Below, piece by piece: positions 27,742 through 36,388 of a DNA stretch of 64,000 bases. Source of the stretch: JAENWD01 sp963837165 (GTDB taxonomy: Bacteria > Acidobacteriota > Vicinamibacteria > Vicinamibacterales > JAENWD01). The notes below the pieces were generated by a model. The model saw nothing but the letters and a program-made list of their open reading frames with translations, was not told the DNA's origin and ran no database searches. How positions within the stretch are numbered: position 1 is the stretch's first letter; every line of letters starts with the position of its first letter. The DNA lies in assembly GCA_963837165.1 (NCBI GenBank), contig CAWIMD010000004.1, positions 124,001 through 188,000 on the forward strand, written 5' to 3'. The position numbers were made by a program, and so were the translations under genes.

Positions 27742-28860
27742 CTATTCCCCGATCACCCGCGCGTACGCGCGCTCGTACAGCGGCACGATCCGTTCGGCGG
27801 CGAAGCGGGTCACGGCTGCCGCACGGGCGGCACGGCGCATGCGGGCGTGCAGCGCGCCGTCGGTGAGCAGATCCACGACGTGCGCGGCCATGCCGTCCAG
27901 ATCGTCGGGCGCGCACAGGAATCCAGTCACGCCGTCGTCAACCACCTCGGGCAGGCCGCCGACGCGCGACGCGACCACGGGCACTTCGCACGCCATGGCC
28001 TCGAGCGCGGCCAGGCCGAAGCTCTCCGTCTGGGATGGCAGCAGGAACAGGTCGGCGCGCGACAGCAGCTCCACCACATCCTGCTGCTCGCCCGCGTACT
28101 CCACGACGCCGTCCAGTCCGAGCTCGAGCAGCCGGTTGCGAGCGCCGGGCAGCTCGGGTCCGTCGCCGACCAGCAGCAATCGCGCGGGGACCCGGGCGCG
28201 CACCCGACGGAAGACCTCGACCACGGCGTCGATGCGCTTCACGGGCCTGAAGTTCGACATGTGGACGATGCGGGGCGGATCGCCGGCCGGGCGGGTCAGG
28301 GGACGGCGTTTGAACCGTTCACCGTCCAGGAAGTTCGGGATGACGTCGATGTCACGGGTGATGCCGAGCGATTGGCACGTCTCGGCGCGCAGGCTCTCGG
28401 ACACGGCGGTCACGGCGTCGGACTGGTCGATGCAGAAGGCGACGGTCTCCGAGTAGGACGGGTCGCTGCCGACGAGCGTGATGTCCGTGCCGTGGAGTGT
28501 GGTCATGATCCGTGGCACGCGGTCGGTCGGGTGGGCGGCCATGATCTGCCGGGCCAGGTACGCGGCCGCGGCGTGCGGCACGGCATAGTGCGCGTGCACC
28601 AGGTCCAGGTGGCGCTTTCGCGACACCTGCACGATGGCCGTTGCGAGCGAGAGCGCGTACTGCGGCTCGCGGAACAGCGGGTAGGCGGGCGTGGCCACCT
28701 CGTGGAACTCGAGATTGACCCGGCCCTTTGGGAACCGGAACGGCGGCTCCGTGCTGAGGACGTGGACCTCGTGCCCGCGCGCCGCCAGCTCGATCGCCAG
28801 CTCGGTCGCGACGATGCCGCTGCCGCCCGTGGAGGCGTAGCAGACGATCCCGACCCTCAT
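27742..28860 (-). CDS. bshA: N-acetyl-alpha-D-glucosaminyl L-malate synthase
   Basis: 372 residues, the typical BshA length. The start MRVGIVCYASTGGSGIVATELA matches the BshA glycine-rich donor loop. HAHYAVPHAAAAYLAR and MTTLHGTDITLVGSDPSY are family blocks, and the C-terminal SQTESFGLAALEAMACEVPVVAS is the UDP-sugar-binding E-x7-E motif of GT4 enzymes. It transfers GlcNAc from UDP-GlcNAc to L-malate, the first step of bacillithiol synthesis. It overlaps bshB1 by four bases (ATGA), so the two are translationally coupled. The last gene, bshC, is not in the window. Confidence 0.95.
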   Translation of the reverse strand: MRVGIVCYASTGGSGIVATELAIELAARGHEVHVLSTEPPFRFPKGRVNLEFHEVATPAYPLFREPQYALSLATAIVQVSRKRHLDLVHAHYAVPHAAAAYLARQIMAAHPTDRVPRIMTTLHGTDITLVGSDPSYSETVAFCIDQSDAVTAVSESLRAETCQSLGITRDIDVIPNFLDGERFKRRPLTRPAGDPPRIVHMSNFRPVKRIDAVVEVFRRVRARVPARLLLVGDGPELPGARNRLLELGLDGVVEYAGEQQDVVELLSRADLFLLPSQTESFGLAALEAMACEVPVVASRVGGLPEVVDDGVTGFLCAPDDLDGMAAHVVDLLTDGALHARMRRAARAAAVTRFAAERIVPLYERAYARVIGE

Positions 28861-29597
28861 CGAGACGAGGCTCCCGTCCCGGTCGGCTCCTTCAGCAGAT
28901 CGCGGCGCACCAGCGGCTCACGGACCACGAACCCCTCGGCCCATCGAACCCCGGCACGGGCGCCGAACTGCGCGTCGCGGCTCTCGACCAGCTGGCGGAA
29001 GAGCGGCGAGGTGAGCCGCGTGTCGGCCGCGTCCTCCGACTGCGGTGCGAACTGGCTCCGATGGCACGCCAGCGCGCGCTGTTTCGCCTCGTAGTGGTCC
29101 GACACGTCCACCACGAACGAGGGGTCCACGGCGTTGTTGATGAAGTAGTAGACGAGCCACGCCGCCCGCCACGCGGATCTGCCGGTGTCGTGCCGCCGCA
29201 GGCCGCTGGTGAAGGCGGCCGCCTGCACGAGGGCGCTGGCCGCGACGTGATCGGGATGCCGGTCGGCCCAGTATGGCAGGGCGATTGTCGCCGGCCGGCT
29301 CGCGCGGATCAGCTCGACGATCGGCTCGAGCTGGTCAGGCGCCTCGCGCAGACGCCGGTCGGGAAGCCCGAGGTTCACGCGCCACCGGGCCCCGAGCACG
29401 CACCGCGCCTCCTCGCCCTCGGCCAGGCGCTCCTCGGGCGTCCCGTTGGTGCCCATCTCCCCCTTCGTGAGATCGCACAGGCCGACCGAGACGCCCAGCG
29501 AGACGTGTCGCGCAATCGTGGCGCCCATCCCGATCTCGAGGTCGTCGGGATGCGGGCCGAAGACGAGGAGATCGACCGGGGAGGGGACCGAAGACAT
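28857..29597 (-). CDS. bshB1: Bacillithiol biosynthesis deacetylase BshB1
   Basis: 246 residues from the ATG giving MSSVPSPVDLLVFG; the frame is open upstream only through repeat DNA. GPHPDDLEIGMGATIARH supplies the zinc-binding H-P-D-D of the LmbE/PIG-L family and GEMGTNGTPEERLAE is its usual continuation; YWADRHPDHVAAS holds the third zinc ligand. It removes the acetyl group from GlcNAc-malate made by BshA. It is the first gene of the bsh operon. A TATCAT box at 29611-29606 stands eight bases before the ATG. Confidence 0.95.
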   Translation of the reverse strand: MSSVPSPVDLLVFGPHPDDLEIGMGATIARHVSLGVSVGLCDLTKGEMGTNGTPEERLAEGEEARCVLGARWRVNLGLPDRRLREAPDQLEPIVELIRASRPATIALPYWADRHPDHVAASALVQAAAFTSGLRRHDTGRSAWRAAWLVYYFINNAVDPSFVVDVSDHYEAKQRALACHRSQFAPQSEDAADTRLTSPLFRQLVESRDAQFGARAGVRWAEGFVVREPLVRRDLLKEPTGTGASSR

Positions 29598-29605
29598 GAA
29601 CGTCA

Positions 29606-29611
29606 ATGATA
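29606..29611 (-). promoter_or_regulatory. -10 box (TATCAT) of bshB1-bshA
   Basis: On the minus strand TATCAT is followed by eight bases and the ATG of bshB1, another candidate leaderless promoter. Confidence 0.45.
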
Positions 29612-29775
29612 GTGCGGAATGCGGATTGCGGAATGCGGATTGAAACGCGGAGGGCATGCGGAGTCCGTGTCGAGTGCGGCGTGCCGTGTGCCGAGAGAGT
29701 GAGCGCTCTCCATTCCGAGGTCCGAATTCCGAGTTCCCCACTCATTCCGGATTCCGCACTTCGCATTCCGCAATT
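29612..29775. repeat. Repeats of CGGAATGCGGA-type words
   Basis: GCGGAATGCGGATT words repeat at 29612-29640 and their complements at 29745-29775, so the gap upstream of bshB1 could fold into a long hairpin. The same words occur at 15200-15261. Confidence 0.65.
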
Positions 29776-29777
29776 CG

Positions 29778-31232
29778 TTACGGTCCCGGGAACCCCCGGC
29801 CGTCCGGCACGGGCGTTTCGTCCACGACGGCCGGCCACTCGTCACGTCCGAGGATGACCGACCGCGGACCGCGGTAGAGGACATGCCAGCCGGCGTCGGC
29901 GAGCCGCGGCAGGACCGGGGCAGTGCGCGGCAGCCAGATGTAGTCGGGTGCGATTGCGGCCAGGCGGGCCAGCGCGTCCGGCGCGTTCCCGTAGATGCGC
30001 TGATGCGCATCGCGCACGGCATCGCTGTAGACGGTCTCGCGGCGTCCGTCCATCGACACCGTGAGCGCCGGTGCGAAATGCCAGATCGCGTACTCGCCGT
30101 AGTCGAACCACGTGAACAAGCGCCCCTGCAGGCGCCGGGCGGCGACGAAGCGGGCGGCGCCGGGCTCCGGCGTCCACGGCGCGTCCATGGAGATGCGGCC
30201 GCCGACCAGCACGAGCGCCAGGAGCCACGCCGAGGCCGCCGCCAGGCCGTACGCGGGCCGCGCGGTCGGCGGCTCGGCCCTGCATGTGGCCGCCCCCGCC
30301 GCGCCGGGCGCCGCGAGGATGCCGGACGCGACTGCGAAAAACCCGATCAGGCGCGCCACGCGCACGGAACCGAGCGCAAGCCCGATCACGACGAGCAGCG
30401 CCCAGGGCGTGCGCGTGCGCGGGTCGCGCCAGAAGCCAACCGCCGCCATCGTCGCCGGCGCGAGCCAGAGCACGAAGATGACCGGGGGAAGCGCGGTGAT
30501 CGGCTGCCACTCGAGCACGTCCGTCCGGCCGGGCCGCACCGTCTCTGCGAGAAACGTCAGCATGCCCACGCCGTACGGGTTCACGAGGGTGGCCATCGCG
30601 CTGGCGCCCGCCATGGCCAGCACGGCGAGCCGCCGGCGCCGCGTGAACACCGGATCGACGATCGAGGCAGCCGTGAAGGCGCCGATCGCTCCCGCGCCGA
30701 CGACCCACCCGCCGTGCACGTTGACCCAGACCGCGACGATGGCCGGCACGGCCACCGCCCACGCGACGGATCCGCCGCGCACGCGCTCGAGCGCGTAGAG
30801 GAGCGCGGCGAACAGGGCCACCGAGAAGGCCTGCGGCCTGATGGTCGCCACGAGCGGCCACACGCCCAGGGCCGCAAGGAAGAGCAGGCCGTCACGCCAC
30901 GGCGGGGACAGCCGCCAGGGCCGCCAGGCGCGGACCATGAAGGCGCCGGCGACCGCCACCAGTGCCAGCTTGAGCGCCACGAGCCCGCGCACGCCGCCCA
31001 GGGCCCAGGCGCCGGCCATCAGCACCTCGGCGAGCCACTCGTGGTTGATCCAGGGAAGGTCGCTCGTGAACGAGTACGGATCGTGCAGGTGAACGCGACC
31101 GGCCGCCAGGATGTCGCGGCCGAACGTGAGGTGCCCCCAGAGGTCGGCGTCGGCCGCCGTCCGGCCCAGCAGGGCGAAAATCACGAGCAGCACGGCGCCG
31201 GCGAGCGTCAGGCGCGCCCAGCGTTGGCTCAT
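29778..31232 (-). CDS. Polytopic membrane protein of unknown function
   Basis: 484 residues with about ten hydrophobic segments. The start has ALLGRTAADADLWGHLTFGRDI, and an acidic D-x-D-x-W-x-H between helices 1 and 2 plus LPWINHEWLAEV resemble GT-C glycosyltransferase-like membrane proteins common in Acidobacteria. The C-terminal 130 residues are soluble (RLFTWFDYGEYAIWHF, VSMDGRRETVYSD) and probably extracytoplasmic. It overlaps moaC by four bases, which would couple translation, though a functional link with molybdopterin is not obvious. Its exact function is unknown. Confidence 0.82.
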   Translation of the reverse strand: MSQRWARLTLAGAVLLVIFALLGRTAADADLWGHLTFGRDILAAGRVHLHDPYSFTSDLPWINHEWLAEVLMAGAWALGGVRGLVALKLALVAVAGAFMVRAWRPWRLSPPWRDGLLFLAALGVWPLVATIRPQAFSVALFAALLYALERVRGGSVAWAVAVPAIVAVWVNVHGGWVVGAGAIGAFTAASIVDPVFTRRRRLAVLAMAGASAMATLVNPYGVGMLTFLAETVRPGRTDVLEWQPITALPPVIFVLWLAPATMAAVGFWRDPRTRTPWALLVVIGLALGSVRVARLIGFFAVASGILAAPGAAGAATCRAEPPTARPAYGLAAASAWLLALVLVGGRISMDAPWTPEPGAARFVAARRLQGRLFTWFDYGEYAIWHFAPALTVSMDGRRETVYSDAVRDAHQRIYGNAPDALARLAAIAPDYIWLPRTAPVLPRLADAGWHVLYRGPRSVILGRDEWPAVVDETPVPDGRGFPGP

Positions 31233-31711
31233 CGCGCGCGGTAGTGCCCGCTCGTCCCGCCCTTCTTCTCGACGAGCCGGATGCCCTCGATCACCATGGC
31301 GCGGTCGGCGGCCTTCAGCATGTCGTAGATCGTGAGGGCCGCGACGCTCACGGCGGTCAGCGCCTCCATCTCCACGCCCGTCTGCCCGGCGACCCGCACC
31401 GTCGCGCGCACCCGGTACCCGCCCCGCGCGGGGACCACGTCCACGGCCACGTGCGTCAGGGCGATCGGATGGCAGAGCGGCACCAGCTCGGACGTGCGCT
31501 TGGCGGCCTGGATGCCCGCGATGCGGGCAATCTCGAGCGGGTTCCCCTTCTTCGTCACCCCGCGCCGGACGAGGCGCCGCGCCGCCGCCGACACCCGGAC
31601 GAATCCTTCCGCGGTCGCCGTGCGCTCGGTGACGGGCTTGGCGCCGACGTCCACCATGCGGACGCGGCCGGATGGGTCAACATGGGTCAGTGCGGACGGC
31701 TGGCGGGGCAC
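31229..31711 (-). CDS. moaC: Cyclic pyranopterin monophosphate synthase MoaC
   Basis: 160 residues from the GTG giving VPRQPSALTHVDPSG; another GTG six codons upstream (31729) is also possible. HVDPSGRVRMVDVGAKPVTER, KKGNPLEIARIAGIQAAKRT, ELVPLCHPIALTHV and TGVEMEALTAVSVAALTIYDM are all MoaC landmarks, including the active-site Lys and His residues. MoaC completes the first step of molybdopterin synthesis after the radical enzyme MoaA. The Mo-hydroxylase genes at the right end of the window would need this cofactor. A G-rich tract lies just upstream. Confidence 0.96.
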   Translation of the reverse strand: MPRQPSALTHVDPSGRVRMVDVGAKPVTERTATAEGFVRVSAAARRLVRRGVTKKGNPLEIARIAGIQAAKRTSELVPLCHPIALTHVAVDVVPARGGYRVRATVRVAGQTGVEMEALTAVSVAALTIYDMLKAADRAMVIEGIRLVEKKGGTSGHYRAR

Positions 31712-31730
31712 AGGGGGAGTGTAACGCACA

Positions 31731-31775
31731 GGGGCCGGGGGGCCAGGGGTCTGGGGGGCTCGGGGGCTGGGCCAG
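31731..31775. repeat. G-rich tract with quadruplex potential
   Basis: GGGGCCGGGGGGCCAGGGGTCTGGGGGGCTCGGGGG on the plus strand has at least five G-runs of four or more. It lies between the rex stop and the moaC start and resembles the tract at 27555. Confidence 0.7.
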
Positions 31776-31781
31776 TGCGCC

Positions 31782-32447
31782 CTACTCCCCCCCGTCCCCC
31801 CGTGCCAGGAAGAACGAGAGGCTCTCGAGCGATTGCGTGAGGTCCACGCTCTTCAGCTTCACGTCCGCGGGCACCGAGAGCGGGCCCGGCGAAAAGTTGA
31901 GGACGGCGCGGATGCCGGCGGCGACTACCTGATTGACGACCGGCTGTGCTGCCGAGGCGGGCACGGCAATCACCCCGATGCTGATGCGGTCGGTCTTCAC
32001 GACCTTCTTCAGCTGGCGGATGTCGTAGATGGAGACCCCGGCGCGAGAAACGTGGCCGACCTTCTCGTTCAGCACGTCGAACAGCGCGACGATCTCGAAG
32101 CCTTCCTGGCGGAAGCCGGGATAGTCTGCGAGCGCGAGGCCGAGATTGCCGGCACCCAGGATGGCCACGCGCAGCTTGCGGTCGAGGCCGAGGATCTGCC
32201 GCAGGTGCCGCCGCAGGTCTTTCACGTAGTACCCGACGCCCCGCACGCCGAACTCGCCGAAGTTCGCCAGGTCCTTCCTGATCTGCGCGGCGTTGAGGTG
32301 GAACTGCTCGGCCAGTCCCTGCGACGAGATCGTCTGCACGCCGGCGGCATCGAGCTCGGTGAGGCAGCGGAGATAGATCGACAGCCGGTTCGTGGTGAGC
32401 TCGGAGACCTGTTCGGGCAGCGGCCGGGGTTTGTTCGGTGATTTCAC
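31782..32447 (-). CDS. rex: Redox-sensing transcriptional repressor Rex
   Basis: 221 residues from the GTG giving VKSPNKPRPLPEQ. A TTG 11 codons upstream keeps the frame, but the TACAAT box at 32466-32461 lies between them, so the GTG is the better start. Residues 15-75 form the winged helix (NRLSIYLRCLTELDAAG, SSQGLAEQFHLNAAQIRKDLANFGEFG). VAILGAGNLGLALADY is the NADH-binding Rossmann loop, and the C-terminal helix DLTQSLESLSFFL swaps between subunits. Rex leaves DNA when NADH rises, and controls fermentation and respiration genes. It is divergent from the OPT transporter gene; a complete Rex operator (TTGTGAA-N6-TTCACAA) was not found between them. Confidence 0.97.
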   Translation of the reverse strand: MKSPNKPRPLPEQVSELTTNRLSIYLRCLTELDAAGVQTISSQGLAEQFHLNAAQIRKDLANFGEFGVRGVGYYVKDLRRHLRQILGLDRKLRVAILGAGNLGLALADYPGFRQEGFEIVALFDVLNEKVGHVSRAGVSIYDIRQLKKVVKTDRISIGVIAVPASAAQPVVNQVVAAGIRAVLNFSPGPLSVPADVKLKSVDLTQSLESLSFFLARGDGGE

Positions 32448-32460
32448 AAGATTCCGCTCG

Positions 32461-32466
32461 ATTGTA
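32461..32466 (-). promoter_or_regulatory. -10 box (TACAAT) of rex
   Basis: Minus-strand TACAAT lies 13 bases before the GTG start, leaving a leader of only a few bases. Confidence 0.4.
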
Positions 32467-32494
32467 CGGACCGCTTCCAATGAAGGTCAAGGTG

Positions 32495-32500
32495 TAGAAT
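32495..32500 (+). promoter_or_regulatory. -10 box (TAGAAT) of the OPT transporter gene
   Basis: TAGAAT ends eight bases before the ATG at 32509, so the message should be leaderless. Confidence 0.45.
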
Positions 32501-32508
32501 CCGCGCCT

Positions 32509-34446
32509 ATGGCCCACGCCCCGTCGCCCGCGCCGGAATTCAAACCCTACGTGCCTGCGTCGCAATCGCCGGCGGAGTTCACCGTCCGCGCCGTGATTCT
32601 CGGCGCGCTGTTCGGCCTGCTGTTCGGGGCGTCCACGGTGTACCTGGGCCTCAGGGCCGGCCTGACCGTCAGCGCGTCGATCCCGATCGCGGTCCTCGCG
32701 ATCTCGGTGCTCAAGAAGCTCGGCGGCTCCACCATCCTCGAGAACAACATCGTCCAGACGATTGGCTCGGCCGGCGAGTCGCTGGCCTCGGGCGTCGTCT
32801 TCACCATCCCGGCGCTCATCTTCCTGCTGCCCTACGGCCCGGCGTACTTCAACTACGTGCAGATCCTGCTGCTCGCCTTTGCCGGCGGCATCCTCGGCGT
32901 GCTGATGATGGTGCCGCTGCGGCGCGCGCTGATCGTCAAGGAACACGGAACGCTGCCCTATCCGGAGGGCACGGCCTGCGCCGACGTGCTGGTGGCCGGC
33001 GAGCGCGGGGGCGCGCTGGCCGGCACGGTCTTCAGGGGCCTGGGCATCGGCGGCCTCTGGAAGGCGGTCTCCTGGATCGTCCAGGTGTTCCCGACCGCCG
33101 TCGGCTACTCGATGGCGCGCACGAGCTTCTACCCGAACGCGACGCTGACCGTGGACGTCTCGCCCGAGTACATGGGCGTGGGCTACGTGATCGGCCCGCG
33201 CATTGCCGGCGTGATGTTCGCCGGCGGCGTGCTGTCGTGGCTGGTGCTGCTCCCGCTGCTCTCGATCCTCGGCCAGTACATTCCCGTGCCGTTCCCGCCG
33301 GTGCCGGCCAGCGGCCTGCGACTCTCGGAGATGACCGCCGGGCAGATGTGGAGCGCGTACATCCGTTACATCGGCGCCGGCGCCGTCCTGGCGGCGGGCA
33401 TCATCACCCTGGCCCGCACCGTGCCCACGATCGTCTCGTCGTTCCGGGAGAGCATGAAGGGGCTCGGCGAGACCGCGGCCGGCGGTCACCAGCGCACGGA
33501 GCGCGACCTGCCGATCATGGTGGTCCTCCTGGGCTCGCTCGCCCTGGCCATCTTCCTGATCGTCGTGCCGGGCATGCCCACGTTCGGCAAGCCGCTCACC
33601 GCGATCCTGACGATCCTCTTCGGCTTCTTCTTCGTGAGCGTGTCGTCCCGCATCACGGGCCTGATCGGCAACTCGTCGAACCCGATCTCGGGCATGACCA
33701 TCGCGACCCTGATCCTGACGTGCACGATCTTCGTCGCGATCGGCTGGACGGGCAACGCCTACGCGCCCATCGCCCTCGGCGTCGGCGCGGTGGTCTGCAT
33801 CGCGTCGGCGATCGCCGGCGCCACCTCGCAGGATCTGAAGACCGGTTTCCTCGTTGGCGCGACGCCGCGGCACCAGCAGGTGGGCCTGATGATCGGCGTC
33901 ATCTGCTCGTCGCTCGTGATCGGGTTCACGACCCTGTACCTGAACCAGGTCATGGGCATCGGCTCCGAGTCGCTGCCCGCGCCGCAGGCCACGCTGATGG
34001 CCACGATCATCAAGGGACTGCTCAGCCAGAACCTCCCCTGGGGCCTCGTCCTCTGCGGCGTCAGCATCTCCATCGTCCTCGAGCTGTGCGGCATCCGCTC
34101 GCTCTCGTTCGCCGTGGGGTCGTACCTGCCGGTCGCGACGACGGCGCCGATTTTCGTGGGCGGGCTCGTCCGCTGGTTCGTGGAGCGGAAGACCGCCGAG
34201 ACCTCCGAGTCCGAGATCAGCTCGGGGACGCTCTTCAGCTCCGGCCTGATTGCGGGCGGCTCGATTGCCGGCATCCTGTATGCCGTCCTCTACGGCCGCA
34301 ACCTCATCCTGGCCGCGGATGACGCGGCGACCACGGGGCTGATTCCGGCACTCCACGAGGGCACGGTCGGCCAGATTGGCGGGGCGCTCGTCTTTCTGGT
34401 ACTGGCGATCGTGCTCGCGCGTGTCGCGCGCCGGCGCCTGCAGTAG
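32509..34446 (+). CDS. Oligopeptide transporter, OPT family
   Basis: 645 residues with about 14 hydrophobic segments. FGASTVYLGLRAGLTVSASIPIAVL is the first helical pair of the OPT family, ILENNIVQTIGSAGESLASG is its conserved block 2, and EHGTLPYPEGTACADVL, FYPNATLTVDVSPEYMGVGYVIG and GNSSNPISGMTIATLI are further signatures. OPT proteins take up oligopeptides or metal-chelate compounds with protons. It is divergent from rex and followed after 19 bases by a secreted Big_5 protein. The long antisense open frame over this gene is a GC artefact. Confidence 0.95.
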   Translation: MAHAPSPAPEFKPYVPASQSPAEFTVRAVILGALFGLLFGASTVYLGLRAGLTVSASIPIAVLAISVLKKLGGSTILENNIVQTIGSAGESLASGVVFTIPALIFLLPYGPAYFNYVQILLLAFAGGILGVLMMVPLRRALIVKEHGTLPYPEGTACADVLVAGERGGALAGTVFRGLGIGGLWKAVSWIVQVFPTAVGYSMARTSFYPNATLTVDVSPEYMGVGYVIGPRIAGVMFAGGVLSWLVLLPLLSILGQYIPVPFPPVPASGLRLSEMTAGQMWSAYIRYIGAGAVLAAGIITLARTVPTIVSSFRESMKGLGETAAGGHQRTERDLPIMVVLLGSLALAIFLIVVPGMPTFGKPLTAILTILFGFFFVSVSSRITGLIGNSSNPISGMTIATLILTCTIFVAIGWTGNAYAPIALGVGAVVCIASAIAGATSQDLKTGFLVGATPRHQQVGLMIGVICSSLVIGFTTLYLNQVMGIGSESLPAPQATLMATIIKGLLSQNLPWGLVLCGVSISIVLELCGIRSLSFAVGSYLPVATTAPIFVGGLVRWFVERKTAETSESEISSGTLFSSGLIAGGSIAGILYAVLYGRNLILAADDAATTGLIPALHEGTVGQIGGALVFLVLAIVLARVARRRLQ

Positions 34447-34465
34447 GGGAGCTGTCAGCGGTCAG

Positions 34466-35599
34466 ATGTCACGGCACATTCCGTTCTTCCTGCTGCCCGC
34501 GCTCGTGCTGGCGACCGGCCTGGCGTCGGCACAGACGCTGACGCGCCGCGCCACGACCCTGGCGGCGATCCTCAACTACCCGGCGTTCTACAACGGGCAG
34601 CCGGTGCTCGTCCGCGCCGAGCTGACCGAAGAGCCCGAGCGGAAGACGCTGGTGGACGGAGACGACCGGATCCCCGCTCTCGTGGACAGTGGCGTGTCCG
34701 GGAGCGGCGTCCAGGAGATCCGCGGCGTCGTGTGGGACCTGGGCCGCATGGACCCGAACGACGTGCGCCTGTCGGGGCACGATCTCCGGCCCTTCATCGG
34801 CAGCGACCCCTCCGCGCCATGGCCGAAGCCGGGCGAGGTCGTCCTCGTCAACGTCACCGACGCGGTGCAGGCCGGCACGCTGGCGGCGCCGTCGGTGCGG
34901 AACCTCGCGCTCGCGCCCGCCCGCTACGTGGAGCAACACGTGACGGTCGACGGCCAGTTCCGCGGGCGGAACCTGTACGGCGACCTGCCGCAGGCGCCCT
35001 CGGGCGTCGATGCCCGGCGCGAGTTCGTGATCCGGTCGGCGGACGCCGCGATCTGGGTGACCGGCAAGCAGCCGAAGGGGCGCGGCTTCAACTTCGACAT
35101 CATGTCGAAGCTCGATACCCAGCGGTGGATCAGCGTGAGCGGGACGGTGAAGTGGGAGAAAGGACTCGTCTTGATCCTCGCCGACGACCTGTCGGAAGCC
35201 TCACCCCAGGCCGAGGCCACGCCGGAGCAGGTGCAGGTCGCGCCGGCGGTCGTCCCGCCGGAAGTGCTCTTCAGCGTGCCGACGGCCGGCGAGACCGACG
35301 TATCGCTCGACACGAAGGTGCGCATCCAGTTCTCGCGCGACCTCGATGTCAGCTCGATCAAGGGACATGTGGACGTCGGCTACTCGGCGCAGCAGTCGAA
35401 GGAACGCGGCGAGCCCGAGCCGCCGAAGGTGACCGCCCGCGTGGGCTACAACCCCGGCGCGCGGGTCCTGGAGATCAGCTTCGATCCGCCCCTCGACCGC
35501 TTCCGCGTCGTCGAGGTGAAGCTCACCGAGGGGATCAAGGGCACCGACGGTGCGCCGCTCGCGCCGTGGACCCTGTCGTTCACCACGGGCGGCAGCTAG
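34466..35599 (+). CDS. Secreted protein with Ig-like (Big_5) domain
   Basis: 377 residues from the ATG giving MSRHIPFFLLPALVLA; signal peptide cleavage is likely after ASAQ about residue 22. Residues 25-250 form an unrecognised beta domain (NYPAFYNGQPVLVRAELTEE, EIRGVVWDLGRMDPNDVRL). Residues 270-377 fit a Big_5 bacterial Ig-like fold: FSVPTAGETDVSLDTKVRIQ, FSRDLDVSSIKGHV, LEISFDPPLDRF and the end APWTLSFTTGG. Its function is unknown, probably at the outer surface or periplasm. It follows the OPT gene in the same direction and may share its message. Confidence 0.82.
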   Translation: MSRHIPFFLLPALVLATGLASAQTLTRRATTLAAILNYPAFYNGQPVLVRAELTEEPERKTLVDGDDRIPALVDSGVSGSGVQEIRGVVWDLGRMDPNDVRLSGHDLRPFIGSDPSAPWPKPGEVVLVNVTDAVQAGTLAAPSVRNLALAPARYVEQHVTVDGQFRGRNLYGDLPQAPSGVDARREFVIRSADAAIWVTGKQPKGRGFNFDIMSKLDTQRWISVSGTVKWEKGLVLILADDLSEASPQAEATPEQVQVAPAVVPPEVLFSVPTAGETDVSLDTKVRIQFSRDLDVSSIKGHVDVGYSAQQSKERGEPEPPKVTARVGYNPGARVLEISFDPPLDRFRVVEVKLTEGIKGTDGAPLAPWTLSFTTGGS

Positions 35600-35610
35600 G
35601 AGGCACGCGA

Positions 35611-35729
35611 CTCGCGCGGGTCCTGCCGCCGTCCACCCCCACCGTGCTCGGACCGAAAAGACGCGATCACGGAAGACGGTCCTCCGCGCGGCGGGGGTCC
35701 CCCGTCCGGCGTCACCCGCGCTCGATGCG
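35611..35729. repeat. 119-bp element, copy 1
   Basis: A 119-bp segment is repeated at 35862-35980 with few changes. Its core is a G5-T-C5 palindrome inside CGGCGGGGGTCCCCCGTCCGG; in the second copy the centre is GGGGGGCCCCC. A palindromic REP element (GTAGCGCAGGCCTTCAGG) follows at 35742-35768. Confidence 0.9.
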
Positions 35730-35861
35730 CGCGGCGCCCTCGTGTAGCGCAGGCCTTCAGGCCTGCCAATGGGCGCGCGGGCCGACCTCCGTGTGCGCGC
35801 GAACCAGCCGGCTCGCGTTCTTCAATCGTCAATCGTCAATGACCAATCGTCAATGCGATCC

Positions 35862-35980
35862 CTCGCGCGGGCCCTGCCGCCGTCCACCCCCACCGTGCTC
35901 GGACCGAAGAGACACGATCACGGGAGACGGTCCTCCGCGCGGCGGGGGGCCCCCGTCCGGCGTCACCCGCGCTCGATGCG
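35862..35980. repeat. 119-bp element, copy 2
   Basis: The second copy has the same length and orientation, 251 bases downstream of copy 1. Repeated TCGTCAAT/AATCGTCAATG words lie just before it (35822-35855). Confidence 0.9.
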
Positions 35981-36388
35981 ACGAATTCGTAGCCTGGAAC
36001 CGTGAACACGCGCGCCAGGAACTCCCGCGCGGGTACCAAGGACGGCGTGTCGGCCGTTCGGGCCGCGAACCGTCGGAGCAAGCCGTCCAGGACCACACGA
36101 AAAATGCGGCGCAGCGAGGAGCCGCGGCGGTCTGCCGGCGACAGCTCGACGCCGGGATGACCCCGCCGCTGCTCTTCGCCTGCCTGCGATCTTCGGCCAA
36201 CCCTGACCGCCGCGGTGCGGAAGGGTACGAGCCGGAGCCGCGTTTTTCCGGCTTGCGGAGCCGGTTCGCGGACCGAATGGCCGGCACGGCGGCCTGGCCG
36301 CCGCGCGTCCGCGGCCTCGCTCGCCGACGCGCGCGAACCCGTCAACCCGTCAACCCGTGAACCCGTGAACCGTGAACCCGTGAACCCT
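35981..36388. other. Intergenic stretch, no recognised gene
   Basis: About 400 bases. Open frames exist on both strands, as expected at this GC content, but none reads like a protein family. From 36335 on, GTCAACCC/GTGAACCC words repeat about seven times up to the end of the VWFA gene, similar to the GGTTCACGG words at 11330-11365. Confidence 0.6.

Noticed and set aside
32445..32460. TTGTGAAATCACC as a Rex operator at the rex start
   Set aside because: Only one half-site (TTGTGAA) matches; the second half TTCACAA is absent.
31687..34356. An 889-codon minus-strand open frame across rex and the OPT transporter
   Set aside because: It is antisense to a clear OPT gene and out of frame with rex; the sequence is repetitive in Arg, Asp and Gln.
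35836..36345. A 169-codon minus-strand open frame in the repeat-rich gap
   Set aside because: It runs through the 119-bp repeat and has biased composition with no family resemblance.
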